From a bacterium (lineage in GTDB: Bacteria; BMS3Abin14), in contig JARGFV010000119.1 in NCBI GenBank assembly GCA_029210545.1, forward strand, positions 1 to 7,301: a stretch of DNA of 7,301 nucleotides, in the 5' to 3' direction. The position numbers and the translations under genes were made by a program. Of this stretch, positions 1-6,379 are shown piece after piece (position 1 is the stretch's first letter; each line of letters opens with the position of its first letter). Below the pieces are notes generated by a model. The model ran no database searches. It was not told the DNA's origin and saw nothing but the letters and a program-made list of their open reading frames with translations.

Positions 1-4
1 CGGA

Positions 5-50
5 GGGGAGAGGGAGAATAAGGAAAGGGGCTATTGGCATGGGGAGGAAG
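5..50 (+). repeat. 46-bp direct repeat, copy 1
   Basis: By eye this 46-nt purine-rich segment is identical to 6860-6905 in the same orientation. It begins ggggagaggg and ends ggggaggaag. After the exact block the two copies stay similar for a few bases (gataaggaa against aatgaggaa). The copy begins with the right half of a CCCTCTCCC/GGGAGAGGG hairpin that is complete at the other copy, so the window edge probably cuts a longer unit. Confidence 0.9.
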
Positions 51-131
51 GATAAGGAAGGGAGCCTACATGAGGGGAGGAAGATTAAGGAACTGGACTA
101 TTTTAGGGTTCGCAATGACAGACAAGGCTGG

Positions 132-169
132 ATTCCGGCTCATCACGCCGGGGGCGTGCTGTCCGGAAT
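132..169. repeat. REP-like palindrome (attccgg...ccggaat)
   Basis: The outer arms attccgg (132-138) and ccggaat (163-169) are perfect complements. The inner arms catcacgcc (141-149) and ggcgtgctg (153-161) pair with one mismatch around a ggg loop. A related core, cacgcc-aga-ggcgtg followed by atgagc, lies in the opposite orientation at 7161-7183. This fits a dispersed intergenic palindromic repeat. It has no T-run, so it is not an obvious terminator. Confidence 0.7.
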
Positions 170-242
170 GACCCCTCAACTATGCTCGGGGCAGGCGGGC
201 AGCCTTTTCTTATCCCCTTCCATCCCCTTCATCCCTGTTAAA

Positions 243-274
243 TCCGCCGCCTTTACAGGACCTTCGCCTTCCCC
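243..274 (+). repeat. Dispersed 'ctttacagga' unit, copy 1
   Basis: The segment tccgccgcctttacagga followed by ccttcgccttcccc matches three units near the right end of the window, at 6962-6990, 7101-7130 and 7204-7224. The shared core is roughly ccgc-ttt(t/c)acaggaacc followed by gccttcccc or gccttacccc. Copies are imperfect and lie on the same strand. The function is unknown. Confidence 0.6.
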
Positions 275-308
275 CGCATTTATGCCTTTCTCCGATTTTC
301 TCCGTCTG

Positions 309-327
309 CCCTGAGCATGTCGAAGGG
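309..327. repeat. Short repeat motif CCCTTCGACATGCTCAGGG
   Basis: The minus strand reads CCCTTCGACATGCTCAGGG. It resembles a CCCTTCGACA-GCTCAGGG motif that I recall from intergenic DNA of many bacterial and metagenomic genomes. It is an imperfect palindrome and lies within the repeat-rich left end. Confidence 0.5.
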
Positions 328-361
328 TGGCTCTGTGGTTAAATCCAGGCTTTTGCGCCAC

Positions 362-426
362 AAGGCCTGCGATTGCCGCGTCATCCCGCTTCAGGCGGGA
401 CTCCTCGCAATGACAATCGCGGCCTT
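362..426. repeat. Large REP-like palindrome
   Basis: The outer arms 362-375 (aaggcctgcgattg) and 414-426 (caatcgcggcctt) are complementary over 13 bp with a single bulged t at 368. An inner hairpin pairs cccgc (385-389) with gcggg (395-399). On the minus strand the interior reads tgtcattgcgaggag...cggcaatcgc, which resembles the 'tcattgcgaggag...gcaatc' repeats I recall from many deltaproteobacterial and metagenomic intergenic regions. A small adjacent hairpin pairs cgcggc (418-423) with gccgcg (428-433). Confidence 0.7.
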
Positions 427-476
427 AGCCGCGGTTTTGCATTCGCGCCCGTCTTCGCCTTCGGCTTCGCCGTGGC

Positions 477-520
477 AAAAAAATAAAAAGACCCAGGCGC
501 TGGCCTGGGTCTTTTATTTT
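477..520 (-). terminator. Intrinsic terminator of tRNA-fMet
   Basis: A 13-bp perfect stem (486-498 with 503-515, core gacccaggc/gcctgggtc) encloses the 4-nt loop gctg. On the minus strand it is followed by TTTTTATTTTTTT. It begins a few nucleotides past the tRNA 3' end, which fits a Rho-independent terminator for that gene. The plus-strand side is also T-rich (512-523), so it could act in both directions. Confidence 0.9.
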
Positions 521-522
521 TT

Positions 523-599
<77 letters not shown>

Positions 600-613
600 A
601 CAAAGAAGTTAGG

Positions 614-642
614 TTGATAACATCAGCGGTAACGTTTGTCAA
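614..642 (-). promoter_or_regulatory. Promoter of tRNA-fMet
   Basis: On the minus strand a perfect TTGACA (-35; 637-642) is followed by a 17-nt spacer and TATCAA (-10; 614-619, 4 of 6 consensus bases). Transcription would start near 607, leaving a leader of about eight nucleotides before the tRNA at 599. Spacing, strand and distance all fit a sigma-70 type promoter for a stable RNA gene. Confidence 0.7.
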
Positions 643-662
643 GTTGATGTGGTTACCGCTGA
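623..662. repeat. 11-bp inverted repeat around the tRNA -35 box
   Basis: The arms tcagcggtaac (623-633) and gttaccgctga (652-662) are perfect complements separated by 18 nt, with the -35 hexamer of the tRNA promoter in the spacer. The symmetry suggests a protein-binding site or a mobile palindromic remnant. There is no T-run to support a terminator. Confidence 0.6.
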
Positions 663-676
663 GTTTTCGGCTGTCA

Positions 677-762
677 GTTCACTGTTTACAGTGAGTTCCA
701 GGAGCTTATGCAACATGTTCAACCGCGATTTAACAGTGAACCGTAAACTGTAAACCGTGAAC
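677..762. repeat. Imperfect inverted repeat gttcactgtttacag
   Basis: Arm gttcactgtttacag (677-691) pairs with ctgtaaaccgtgaac (748-762) at 14 of 15 positions. Further related words (aacagtgaaccgtaaactg) lie just inside the right arm. The pair fills the gap between the tRNA promoter and the operon terminator, looks like a degenerate intergenic repeat, and encodes nothing I can recognise. Confidence 0.6.
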
Positions 763-765
763 CTC

Positions 766-789
766 AAAAGCCGCTACCCTGCGGCTTTT
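766..789 (-). terminator. Terminator hairpin containing the stop codon of the last operon gene
   Basis: The arms aaaagccgc (766-774) and gcggctttt (781-789) form a perfect 9-bp stem with a 6-nt loop. The TAG stop of the Fe-S gene (774-776) lies within the hairpin. The T-run on the minus strand is short (four T inside the stem), so it is either a weak intrinsic terminator or a 3'-end stabilising structure. Confidence 0.6.
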
Positions 790-2126
790 GTAATGCGCTC
801 GACCGGCACGTCTCCGCTGCGCGCCTTCAGTTCGGATATCACTCTCATCCTGCGGGCGATAAGCTCCGTGACGTGGAGGACCTCGATGGCCTCCATCCCC
901 CTCCTGCGCAGGCCATCCCGGATGTGCATGATGCATGCCGGGCACGAGGTCACCACCGCCTCGGCTCCCGTTTCGACGATGCGGTCAATTTTATTGTCAT
1001 TGACCTTCCTGGCAAGGTCGTAATGCTCGATGCTGAAAGAACCGCCCATGCCGCAGCATCGTTCGGCGTCGACCATGGGGACGTACTGGACCCCCGGCAG
1101 CGATTCGATGAGGCGTATGGGCGCCTCCCGGATCCCCTGGAGACGCGCCAGGTGGCACGGATGATGGTAGGTGACCCTCAGGGGCTCCCTTTCAACCTGG
1201 ACCTCCGTATCCCTGAAGTGGGCCGCCAGACCTGAACGGGTCAGGAAAGAGTTGATGTCATATACTTTTTCCACGAAAGCCCTGGCCCTGGCCTCCAGGA
1301 TACCTGCCTCTTTCAGGAATTCCAGGTAATTATGCTTCAGGTTCCCCCCGCACGAAGCGCACCCGGTGACGATGAAGTCGAGATCGTGTTTCTCGAACGC
1401 CTCCAGGTTTTTCACGGCCAGCTCGCCGACGGTTTCCCTGGCCCCCCCGGTCAGGGCCGGCATCCCGCAGCAGACCTGGCCCTCGGGGACAACGACTGTC
1501 GTTCCCAGGGAGCCCAGGATGTTGACCATCGTCTCGCCGATCTCGGGGTAGAAGTAGTTGACCATGCACCCGCCGAAGATCCCCACGCGGGGGCCGTACC
1601 CCTCCCTCACAAGTTCCTGGAACAGTTCGGTGAAAAAGTACCTGGCCACCGGGGGGACGGTCCGGTCCCGGGCGATGAGGGGCAGGGGGAACCGGCGCCT
1701 GAGGCCGCTGTCCTCAGGGATCCGGTGGAAAAGGAATTTCTGGAAGAACCACCCGGTCCGCATGGCGACCCGGAATGTCCGTGCCGCTCCCAGCAGGTGA
1801 TTGAGGATGATCCCCTTGCCGAACCTGAGGCCGGCATGTGAGGTCATCGCCTCCCGTGCCTTGAGCATCACCGGCAAGGTCGGCACCTCGTTGGGGCACG
1901 CCTCCTCGCACGCACCGCACAGGAGACAGGTCCCGATGTACTCCCGGTACCTGTCCGTCTCGCCCAGCTGCCCCAGGTGGACCGATTCGATGAGGGCCAT
2001 CTTGCCCCTGGGTGAAAAGGATTCGAGGCCCCCCGCCTCGTAGACAGGACAGACGGGGAAACAGCTCCCGCACTTGACGCAGTCCCGCTCGCTCCTCGGG
2101 CCCCTGTCAGGCATCTTGTCCCTCAT
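774..2126 (-). CDS. GlcF-type (Fe-S)-binding subunit of a 2-hydroxy-acid dehydrogenase
   Basis: A 450-residue protein that likely carries electrons from the FAD subunit encoded just upstream to a downstream acceptor. Two 4Fe-4S ferredoxin motifs lie at the N terminus: C16-C19-C22-C26 (CVKCGSCFPVCP) and C67-C70-C73-C77 (CLLCGACEEACP). Two CCG (cysteine-rich, DUF224) domains follow: the first with C187, C219-C220-G and C256/C259, the second with C324, C357-C358-G and C395/C398. This architecture defines GlcF, the glycolate oxidase iron-sulfur subunit; heterodisulfide-reductase subunits and LutA share the CCG domains. No signal peptide or membrane helix is seen, so it is probably cytoplasmic and perhaps peripheral to the membrane. 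It starts 7 nt after the FAD gene. A second ATG at 2114 has a better-spaced GAGGGA Shine-Dalgarno and could be the true start, losing four residues. Substrate (glycolate, D-lactate or another 2-hydroxy acid) cannot be told from this subunit. Confidence 0.93.
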   Translation of the reverse strand: MRDKMPDRGPRSERDCVKCGSCFPVCPVYEAGGLESFSPRGKMALIESVHLGQLGETDRYREYIGTCLLCGACEEACPNEVPTLPVMLKAREAMTSHAGLRFGKGIILNHLLGAARTFRVAMRTGWFFQKFLFHRIPEDSGLRRRFPLPLIARDRTVPPVARYFFTELFQELVREGYGPRVGIFGGCMVNYFYPEIGETMVNILGSLGTTVVVPEGQVCCGMPALTGGARETVGELAVKNLEAFEKHDLDFIVTGCASCGGNLKHNYLEFLKEAGILEARARAFVEKVYDINSFLTRSGLAAHFRDTEVQVEREPLRVTYHHPCHLARLQGIREAPIRLIESLPGVQYVPMVDAERCCGMGGSFSIEHYDLARKVNDNKIDRIVETGAEAVVTSCPACIMHIRDGLRRRGMEAIEVLHVTELIARRMRVISELKARSGDVPVERITKAAG

Positions 2127-2133
2127 CTTTCCA

Positions 2134-3561
2134 CTACCCGCTGTTTCCCCTGTAGTCGAAGGTTTTGGAAGGGTTCATGACATTGTTCGGATCCAGCGCG
2201 CGCTTGATGGTCCGCATGACGTGGATGAGGTTGTCGTCTATCTCCATGCCCAGGTAGGGCGCCTTGGCGATCCCGATACCGTGTTCGCCGGTAAGGGAGC
2301 CTCCGAGGTCCACTGTGAGCTGAAAGAGGTCCTTCACCGCCTCCTCGGCCCTTTTGCGCTCGTCCTTGTCGTCCGGGTCAACCAGGATGTTGACGTGGAC
2401 GTTCCCGTCACCGGCATGGCCGAAGTTGACCACCATGACGTCATGCTGCCTGGCGATCTCCTCGATCCCGATGATGAGTTCCGGGATTTTCATCCTGGGA
2501 ACGGAGACGTCTTCGTTGATCTTCAGGGGGCGTATTTTCATGATGGCGGGAGAAAGGGACCTCCTGACCTTCCAGAGTCCCTCGCGCTCCTCCGGCGTCT
2601 GGGCTCTTTTGACGTACAGGGCACCGGACCTCTTACAGACTTCCGTAAGCCTTTCAGCCTGCCTCCCGGCGCCAAGCTCATCCCCATCCACCTCCACCAG
2701 CAGGAGGGCGGACGCCCCTTTTGAAAGTTCCTCGCTGATGGACCCCTTGACGCAGTCGATGGCGCTGCGGTCCATGAACTCGAGAGTGGACGGGATGATG
2801 CGGCTCGCCATGATCCGGGCCACGGCCCGCGAAGCGGTGGAAACGTCCGGAAAAGCGGTGAGAAGGGTCACGACTGCTTCGGGTCTGGGCAGCAGCCTTA
2901 CGAGGATCTTCGTGATGAACCCCAGCGTGCCTTCGGAACCGACAAGGAGGCGGGTAAGGTCGTAGCCGGTGACGCTCTTGATGGCCTCCGAACCTGTGCG
3001 CACGATGCGGCCGTCCGGCATGACCACTTCGAGAGCCATGACGTAATCCCTGGTCACCCCGTACTTGACCGCCCTGGGACCGCCGGCGTTTTCCGCGACG
3101 TTGCCCCCGATGGTGGAAAAGTCCATGCTGGAAGGGTCAGGGGGGAAGAAGAGATCCTTTTCCAGGACAGCCTTCTGGAGATCGCCGTTGATCACCCCGG
3201 GCTCTACCCAGGCGGACATGTTATCGGGGTCCACCTCGACGATGCGGTTCATGCGGCTGGTGGTGAGCACGACTCCGCCCTCGACCGCCAGGGAGCCTCC
3301 TGTAAAACCGGTCCCTCCCCCTCGCGGGATGACGGGAAACATTTCCCGGTTGGCCAGCTTGACGATGGCCGAAACCTGGCGCGCATTCTCGGGATGGGCC
3401 ACCATCTCGGGGGGGAACCTGCGGTTCATGGCGTCGTAGGCGTACAGCACCAGGTCTTCGGAGCTGTCCGAACAGTGGTCGGGCCCCACGATCCTCCGGA
3501 TCTGATCCCGGGCGCTCTTGCTCAGGGGCTTGTACTGTGTGTCAATCACGTGATCCGGCAC
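2134..3561 (-). CDS. GlcD-type FAD-linked 2-hydroxy-acid dehydrogenase
   Basis: A 475-residue flavoprotein of the vanillyl-alcohol-oxidase/PCMH superfamily, the family of GlcD and bacterial D-lactate dehydrogenases. It oxidises a 2-hydroxy acid to the 2-oxo acid. The FAD-binding domain (about 40-225) carries PRGGGTGFTGG (79-89) and GGNVAENAGGPRAVKYG (152-168). The C-terminal FAD-linked-oxidase domain (about 230-470) carries NEDVSVP (349-355), NFGHAGDGNVHVN (379-391), GEHGIG (425-430) and LDPNNVMNPSK (456-466). The length is usual for GlcD. The start is GTG at 3561, one nt after the malic-enzyme stop, so translation is probably coupled; a second GTG lies at 3549 and neither has a strong Shine-Dalgarno. 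The neighbouring Fe-S subunit is the expected partner. No GlcE-like third subunit follows, which is a pattern common in D-lactate dehydrogenases of anaerobes, so D-lactate is at least as likely a substrate as glycolate. Confidence 0.93.
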   Translation of the reverse strand: MPDHVIDTQYKPLSKSARDQIRRIVGPDHCSDSSEDLVLYAYDAMNRRFPPEMVAHPENARQVSAIVKLANREMFPVIPRGGGTGFTGGSLAVEGGVVLTTSRMNRIVEVDPDNMSAWVEPGVINGDLQKAVLEKDLFFPPDPSSMDFSTIGGNVAENAGGPRAVKYGVTRDYVMALEVVMPDGRIVRTGSEAIKSVTGYDLTRLLVGSEGTLGFITKILVRLLPRPEAVVTLLTAFPDVSTASRAVARIMASRIIPSTLEFMDRSAIDCVKGSISEELSKGASALLLVEVDGDELGAGRQAERLTEVCKRSGALYVKRAQTPEEREGLWKVRRSLSPAIMKIRPLKINEDVSVPRMKIPELIIGIEEIARQHDVMVVNFGHAGDGNVHVNILVDPDDKDERKRAEEAVKDLFQLTVDLGGSLTGEHGIGIAKAPYLGMEIDDNLIHVMRTIKRALDPNNVMNPSKTFDYRGNSG

Positions 3562-3562
3562 G

Positions 3563-6145
3563 CTAGCTTGTCGATTCCAGTTTCCCCTTGAGGTGGCGGA
3601 GATGCCCCTCGTACAGATACTCGGTGGTCTTGGCGGCGATCTCCTCGGGGGAAACCTTTATCCGGGCGACACCGTCGTTGATGGCAGCCTGGGCCACCGC
3701 CGCGGCTACCCGGGGAGGTACCTTGAAGTTCATTGCGTCAGGGATGATATAGTCCGGCCTCACGTTCTTGTCGTCGATGAAGTCGGCGATGGCGTGGGCG
3801 GCGGCTATCTTCATGTTCTCAGTGATGTCGGTCGCCCGGACGTCCAGGGCCCCGCGGAAGATGCCGGGGAAGGCCAGGCAGTTGTTGACCTGGTTGGGGA
3901 AGTCCGAGCGGCCCGTGGCGACGACGGCGGCGCCGGCGGCGTGGGCATCGGCCGGCATGATCTCGGGGGTCGGATTGGCCATGGCGAAGACGATGGGGTC
4001 CTTGGCCATGGACTTGACCATGGCCTTGGTCACCGTGTTCGGGGCGGAAAGCCCGAAGAACACGTCGGCACCCTTGATGACATCCTCGATGGAACCTTTG
4101 GCCTGGTCGATGTTGGTGATCTCGGCCATATCCTCCTTGATGCGGTTCATCCGTTCCTTGCGGCCCTTGTAGATGGCCCCGGTGGTGTCACAGAGGATAA
4201 AATTCTTCGCACCGGCCGTCATGAGGAGCTTTGCCGTGGCGATGGCGGAAGCACCGGCCCCGTTCATGACGATCTTCACGTCGGCCATGTTCTTGCCGAC
4301 GATCTTCAGGGCGTTGATGAGACCGGCCAGGGCCACGACCGCCGTACCGTGCTGGTCGTCGTGGAAGATGGGGATATTGGTCTCTTTCTTGAGGCGCTCT
4401 TCTATCTCGAAGCATCGGGGCGCCGAGATGTCCTCCAGGTTCACACCGCCGAAGGTGGGTGAGATCGCCTTGACCAGTTCCACGATCTCATCCACGTCCT
4501 GGGTGCAGATGCAGATCGGGAACGCCTCCACCCCCGCGAAGGTCTTGAACAGGATGGCCTTGCCCTCCATGACCGGCAGGGCGGCCCGCGGCCCGATGTT
4601 GCCGAGGCCCAGCACGGCGCTGCCGTCGGAGACGATCGCCACCAGGTTGGCCTTGCATGTCAGGTCGTAGACCTGCTCCGGGTGCTTTGACAGCACGATG
4701 CTCGCCTCGGCAGCCTCGGGGGGAAGGTAGAGGCGGTTGAGGATGTACTCGTCCCGGATGGGCACTTTCACCTTGATCTCCAGGACTCCCTGGTACCGGT
4801 GGTGGAGGTCGATGGACTCCTCCATGACATCCATCTTCTTCTTCCTCGGCGGAGGAGCCGGAAGGACGGTGTACTCGTTCTCGTAGACGATCTTCCGGGT
4901 CTTCGCTTCAACCTCGTCCGGTGAGACCTCCACCCTCGCGTCACCTCGCAGGATGGCAGTCTCGGCGACGACCCTGGCTATGCTGGCTGCCACCTGGAAA
5001 TCAAAGATAGGAGGCACAAGGTTGGTCGGGTTGAGATTCCCCTCCGGTACCATTGAGGCGATGGTCTCCGCAGCTGCCAGGTAGGTGGCGTCGGTGATCC
5101 TCCAGGCCCTCACGTCCAGGAGACCGCGGAAGATCCCGGGGGCAACGTAAGCGGAGTTGATCTCGTTGGGGAAATCGGAGCGGCCCGAACCGACGACAGC
5201 GGCCCCGGCCTTTAACGCCTCGTCGGGCATGATCTCAGGCACGGGGTTAGCCAGGGCGAAGACGACGGCTCCTTTTGCCATGCTCTTTACCATCTCGCCC
5301 GAGACGATCCCCGGAGCCGAAAACCCGATGAAAACGTCAGCGCCTTCCATCATGTCCTTGAGGCTTCCGCTTTTTCTTTCGATGTTGGTCTGGAGGGAGA
5401 TCTCCGATTTGGCCCAGTTAAGAGGCATGGTCCGATAGCGGTAAATAGAGCCGTACCGGTCGCAAAGGACGATATGCTTGGCGCCCGCCGCGAGAAGAAG
5501 GCTGGCCGTCCCGATGCCGGCGGCTCCAGCTCCGGAGATGATGATCCTGCACCTGTCAAGGCGCTTTCCGACGACCTTCAGCGCGTTGATCAAGGCAGCG
5601 TACACAGCCACGGCCCCGCCGTGCTGATCGTTGTGCATCACCGGGATCCGCGTCGCCTTTTTGAGGTTGTTCTCCAGGGTGAAGCATTTGGGCGCCGCGA
5701 TGTCCTCTAAAACGATCCCTCCGAAGTTGGTGGTGAGACGGTGGCATATTTCCACGATCTCGTCCGTATCCTGGGTGTTCAGCGCGATGGGCATGGCGTC
5801 CACCCCCGCAAAGGTTTTGAAGAAGACCGAACGCCCCTCCAGCATGGCGAGGGCCGACTCCGGCCCCGTGCTGCCGAGCCCGTATACCGAGGAACCGTCA
5901 CTGATGACGGCGATCGTGTTTCCACGGCACGTCAGGTCGAAGGAGCGGATCGGATTGGCGGCGATCTCAAGGCAGGGAGCTGCCACGCCCGGCGTGTAGA
6001 GCAGGCTCAGCGCGGAAGCGTCTTTGAGCGGGACCTTGCTGTCGACACCGATGAGACCCTGGTTGCGCAGTCTCAGCTCCAGGCCATAATTCCTGCGGGG
6101 CTCGTGCCCCTTTCCGGTCTTGGGATCCTTGGTCTTGCGGGACAT
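3563..6145 (-). CDS. Tandem two-unit malic-enzyme-like protein (oxaloacetate-decarboxylating malate dehydrogenase family)
   Basis: An 860-residue protein built from two complete malic-enzyme-like units joined by a Pro/Lys-rich linker (about 425-450, PAPPPRKKK). Malic enzyme converts malate to pyruvate and CO2 with NAD(P). Unit 1 (about 18-424): YTPGVAAPC with Tyr50, Lys110, metal-site LEDIAAP (Glu147, Asp148), HNDQHGG (171-177), GAGAAG (205-210), [14 protein letters not shown]. Unit 2 (about 450-850): LYLPPEAA (472-479) in place of the YTPGVA loop, Lys534, LEDISAP (Glu571, Asp572), HDDQHGTA (595-602), GAGASA (629-634), [14 protein letters not shown]. Each unit is about the size of a normal bacterial malic enzyme. 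Large MaeB proteins carry a phosphotransacetylase domain at the C terminus instead, and none is seen here. I chose ATG 6145 because GAGGGGG lies 5 nt upstream; a longer frame from 6223 would add 26 residues that look non-coding and lie upstream of the predicted transcript start. It is first in the operon. Malic-enzyme family is certain; whether one or both units are active is not. Confidence 0.93.
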   Translation of the reverse strand: MSRKTKDPKTGKGHEPRRNYGLELRLRNQGLIGVDSKVPLKDASALSLLYTPGVAAPCLEIAANPIRSFDLTCRGNTIAVISDGSSVYGLGSTGPESALAMLEGRSVFFKTFAGVDAMPIALNTQDTDEIVEICHRLTTNFGGIVLEDIAAPKCFTLENNLKKATRIPVMHNDQHGGAVAVYAALINALKVVGKRLDRCRIIISGAGAAGIGTASLLLAAGAKHIVLCDRYGSIYRYRTMPLNWAKSEISLQTNIERKSGSLKDMMEGADVFIGFSAPGIVSGEMVKSMAKGAVVFALANPVPEIMPDEALKAGAAVVGSGRSDFPNEINSAYVAPGIFRGLLDVRAWRITDATYLAAAETIASMVPEGNLNPTNLVPPIFDFQVAASIARVVAETAILRGDARVEVSPDEVEAKTRKIVYENEYTVLPAPPPRKKKMDVMEESIDLHHRYQGVLEIKVKVPIRDEYILNRLYLPPEAAEASIVLSKHPEQVYDLTCKANLVAIVSDGSAVLGLGNIGPRAALPVMEGKAILFKTFAGVEAFPICICTQDVDEIVELVKAISPTFGGVNLEDISAPRCFEIEERLKKETNIPIFHDDQHGTAVVALAGLINALKIVGKNMADVKIVMNGAGASAIATAKLLMTAGAKNFILCDTTGAIYKGRKERMNRIKEDMAEITNIDQAKGSIEDVIKGADVFFGLSAPNTVTKAMVKSMAKDPIVFAMANPTPEIMPADAHAAGAAVVATGRSDFPNQVNNCLAFPGIFRGALDVRATDITENMKIAAAHAIADFIDDKNVRPDYIIPDAMNFKVPPRVAAAVAQAAINDGVARIKVSPEEIAAKTTEYLYEGHLRHLKGKLESTS

Positions 6146-6150
6146 TTTTA

Positions 6151-6157
6151 CCCCCTC
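6151..6157 (-). promoter_or_regulatory. Strong Shine-Dalgarno that sets the malic-enzyme start
   Basis: The minus strand reads GAGGGGGTAAAAATG. The purine run is 5 nt from ATG 6145, so this start is preferred to the upstream in-frame ATG at 6223. Confidence 0.85.
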
Positions 6158-6225
6158 GCAAATGATATGGGAACCTGCCAGGGGTTTTCCAGCAGGTTTT
6201 CGGATTCTGATAACACCATCCATGA

Positions 6226-6251
6226 ATTATAGCAACTCGCAGCATGATCAA
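6226..6251 (-). promoter_or_regulatory. Extended -10 promoter of the malic enzyme/glcD/glcF operon
   Basis: The minus strand carries a perfect TATAAT (6226-6231) with an upstream TG at -15/-14 (TGCTATAAT), an extended -10 element. The -35 region is weak: TTGATC lies 14 nt upstream, closer than ideal, and no good hexamer sits at 17 nt. Transcription would begin near 6219, giving a leader of about 74 nt. This is the only strong promoter-like sequence I see upstream of the operon. Confidence 0.6.
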
Positions 6252-6269
6252 GTCCTGCTGATCATGCTG
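6240..6269. promoter_or_regulatory. Operator-like inverted repeat over the -35 region
   Basis: The arms cagcatgatca (6240-6250) and tgatcatgctg (6259-6269) are perfect 11-bp complements with an 8-nt spacer. The repeat begins 9 bp upstream of the -10 box and covers the -35 region, where a dimeric repressor or activator would act. No regulator gene is in the window. A hairpin role in RNA is unlikely because it lies upstream of the predicted transcript. Confidence 0.55.
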
Positions 6270-6274
6270 TGGGT

Positions 6275-6301
6275 GCAAAGCGCAAAGCACGAAGCGCAAA
6301 G
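6275..6301 (+). repeat. Short direct repeats (gcgcaaag)
   Basis: The unit gcgcaaag occurs at 6279-6286 and 6294-6301, with related caaagc words between them. It looks like degenerate simple-repeat DNA between the operon promoter and the insertion-sequence remnant. Confidence 0.45.
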
Positions 6302-6310
6302 GAAGATCTA

Positions 6311-6340
6311 GCAGCGTGTCGGAAAACCCTGACACGCTGC
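6311..6340. repeat. Hairpin at the left end of the IS remnant
   Basis: The arms gcagcgtgtc (6311-6320) and gacacgctgc (6331-6340) are perfect complements around a 10-nt loop. The hairpin includes the element's terminal repeat. Confidence 0.75.
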
Positions 6341-6379
6341 GTAAAAGTTTGTCGGCCGTGGTCTTTTTTAGGACCTGGA

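Larger units (their letters stand above)
1..480. other. Gene-free repeat-rich region
   Basis: I see no credible gene here. The short open frames have no recognisable motifs and run through palindromes. The stretch holds purine-rich units around ggggaggaag (5-50 and 73-100), a hairpin at 132-169, a copy of a dispersed ctttacagga unit at 243-274, a short palindrome-like motif at 309-327, a large REP-like palindrome at 362-426, and a GC-rich cgccttcggc segment around 446-476. Several of these recur at 6700-7301, so both ends of the window belong to the same kind of repeat-rich intergenic DNA. Confidence 0.75.

Noticed and set aside
132-169. Transcription terminator
   Set aside because: The hairpin is strong, but no T-run follows on either strand and no gene ends nearby.
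2074-2724. 216-residue plus-strand open frame
   Set aside because: It is antisense to the glcD-type gene, whose motifs are clear on the minus strand, and its own translation matches no family I recognise.
3593-4462. 289-residue plus-strand open frame
   Set aside because: It is antisense to the malic-enzyme gene, is rich in Gly, Val, Asp and His as expected for a GC-rich shadow frame, and has no family motifs.
3563-6145. Malic enzyme with a C-terminal phosphotransacetylase domain (large MaeB type)
   Set aside because: The C-terminal half repeats malic-enzyme motifs ([23 protein letters not shown]), so it is a second malic-enzyme unit.
6146-6223. Longer malic-enzyme start at ATG 6223 adding 26 residues
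   Set aside because: The added residues look unlike a malic-enzyme N terminus, there is no Shine-Dalgarno at that ATG, and it lies upstream of the transcript start predicted from the extended -10 box. ATG 6145 has a strong, well-spaced Shine-Dalgarno.
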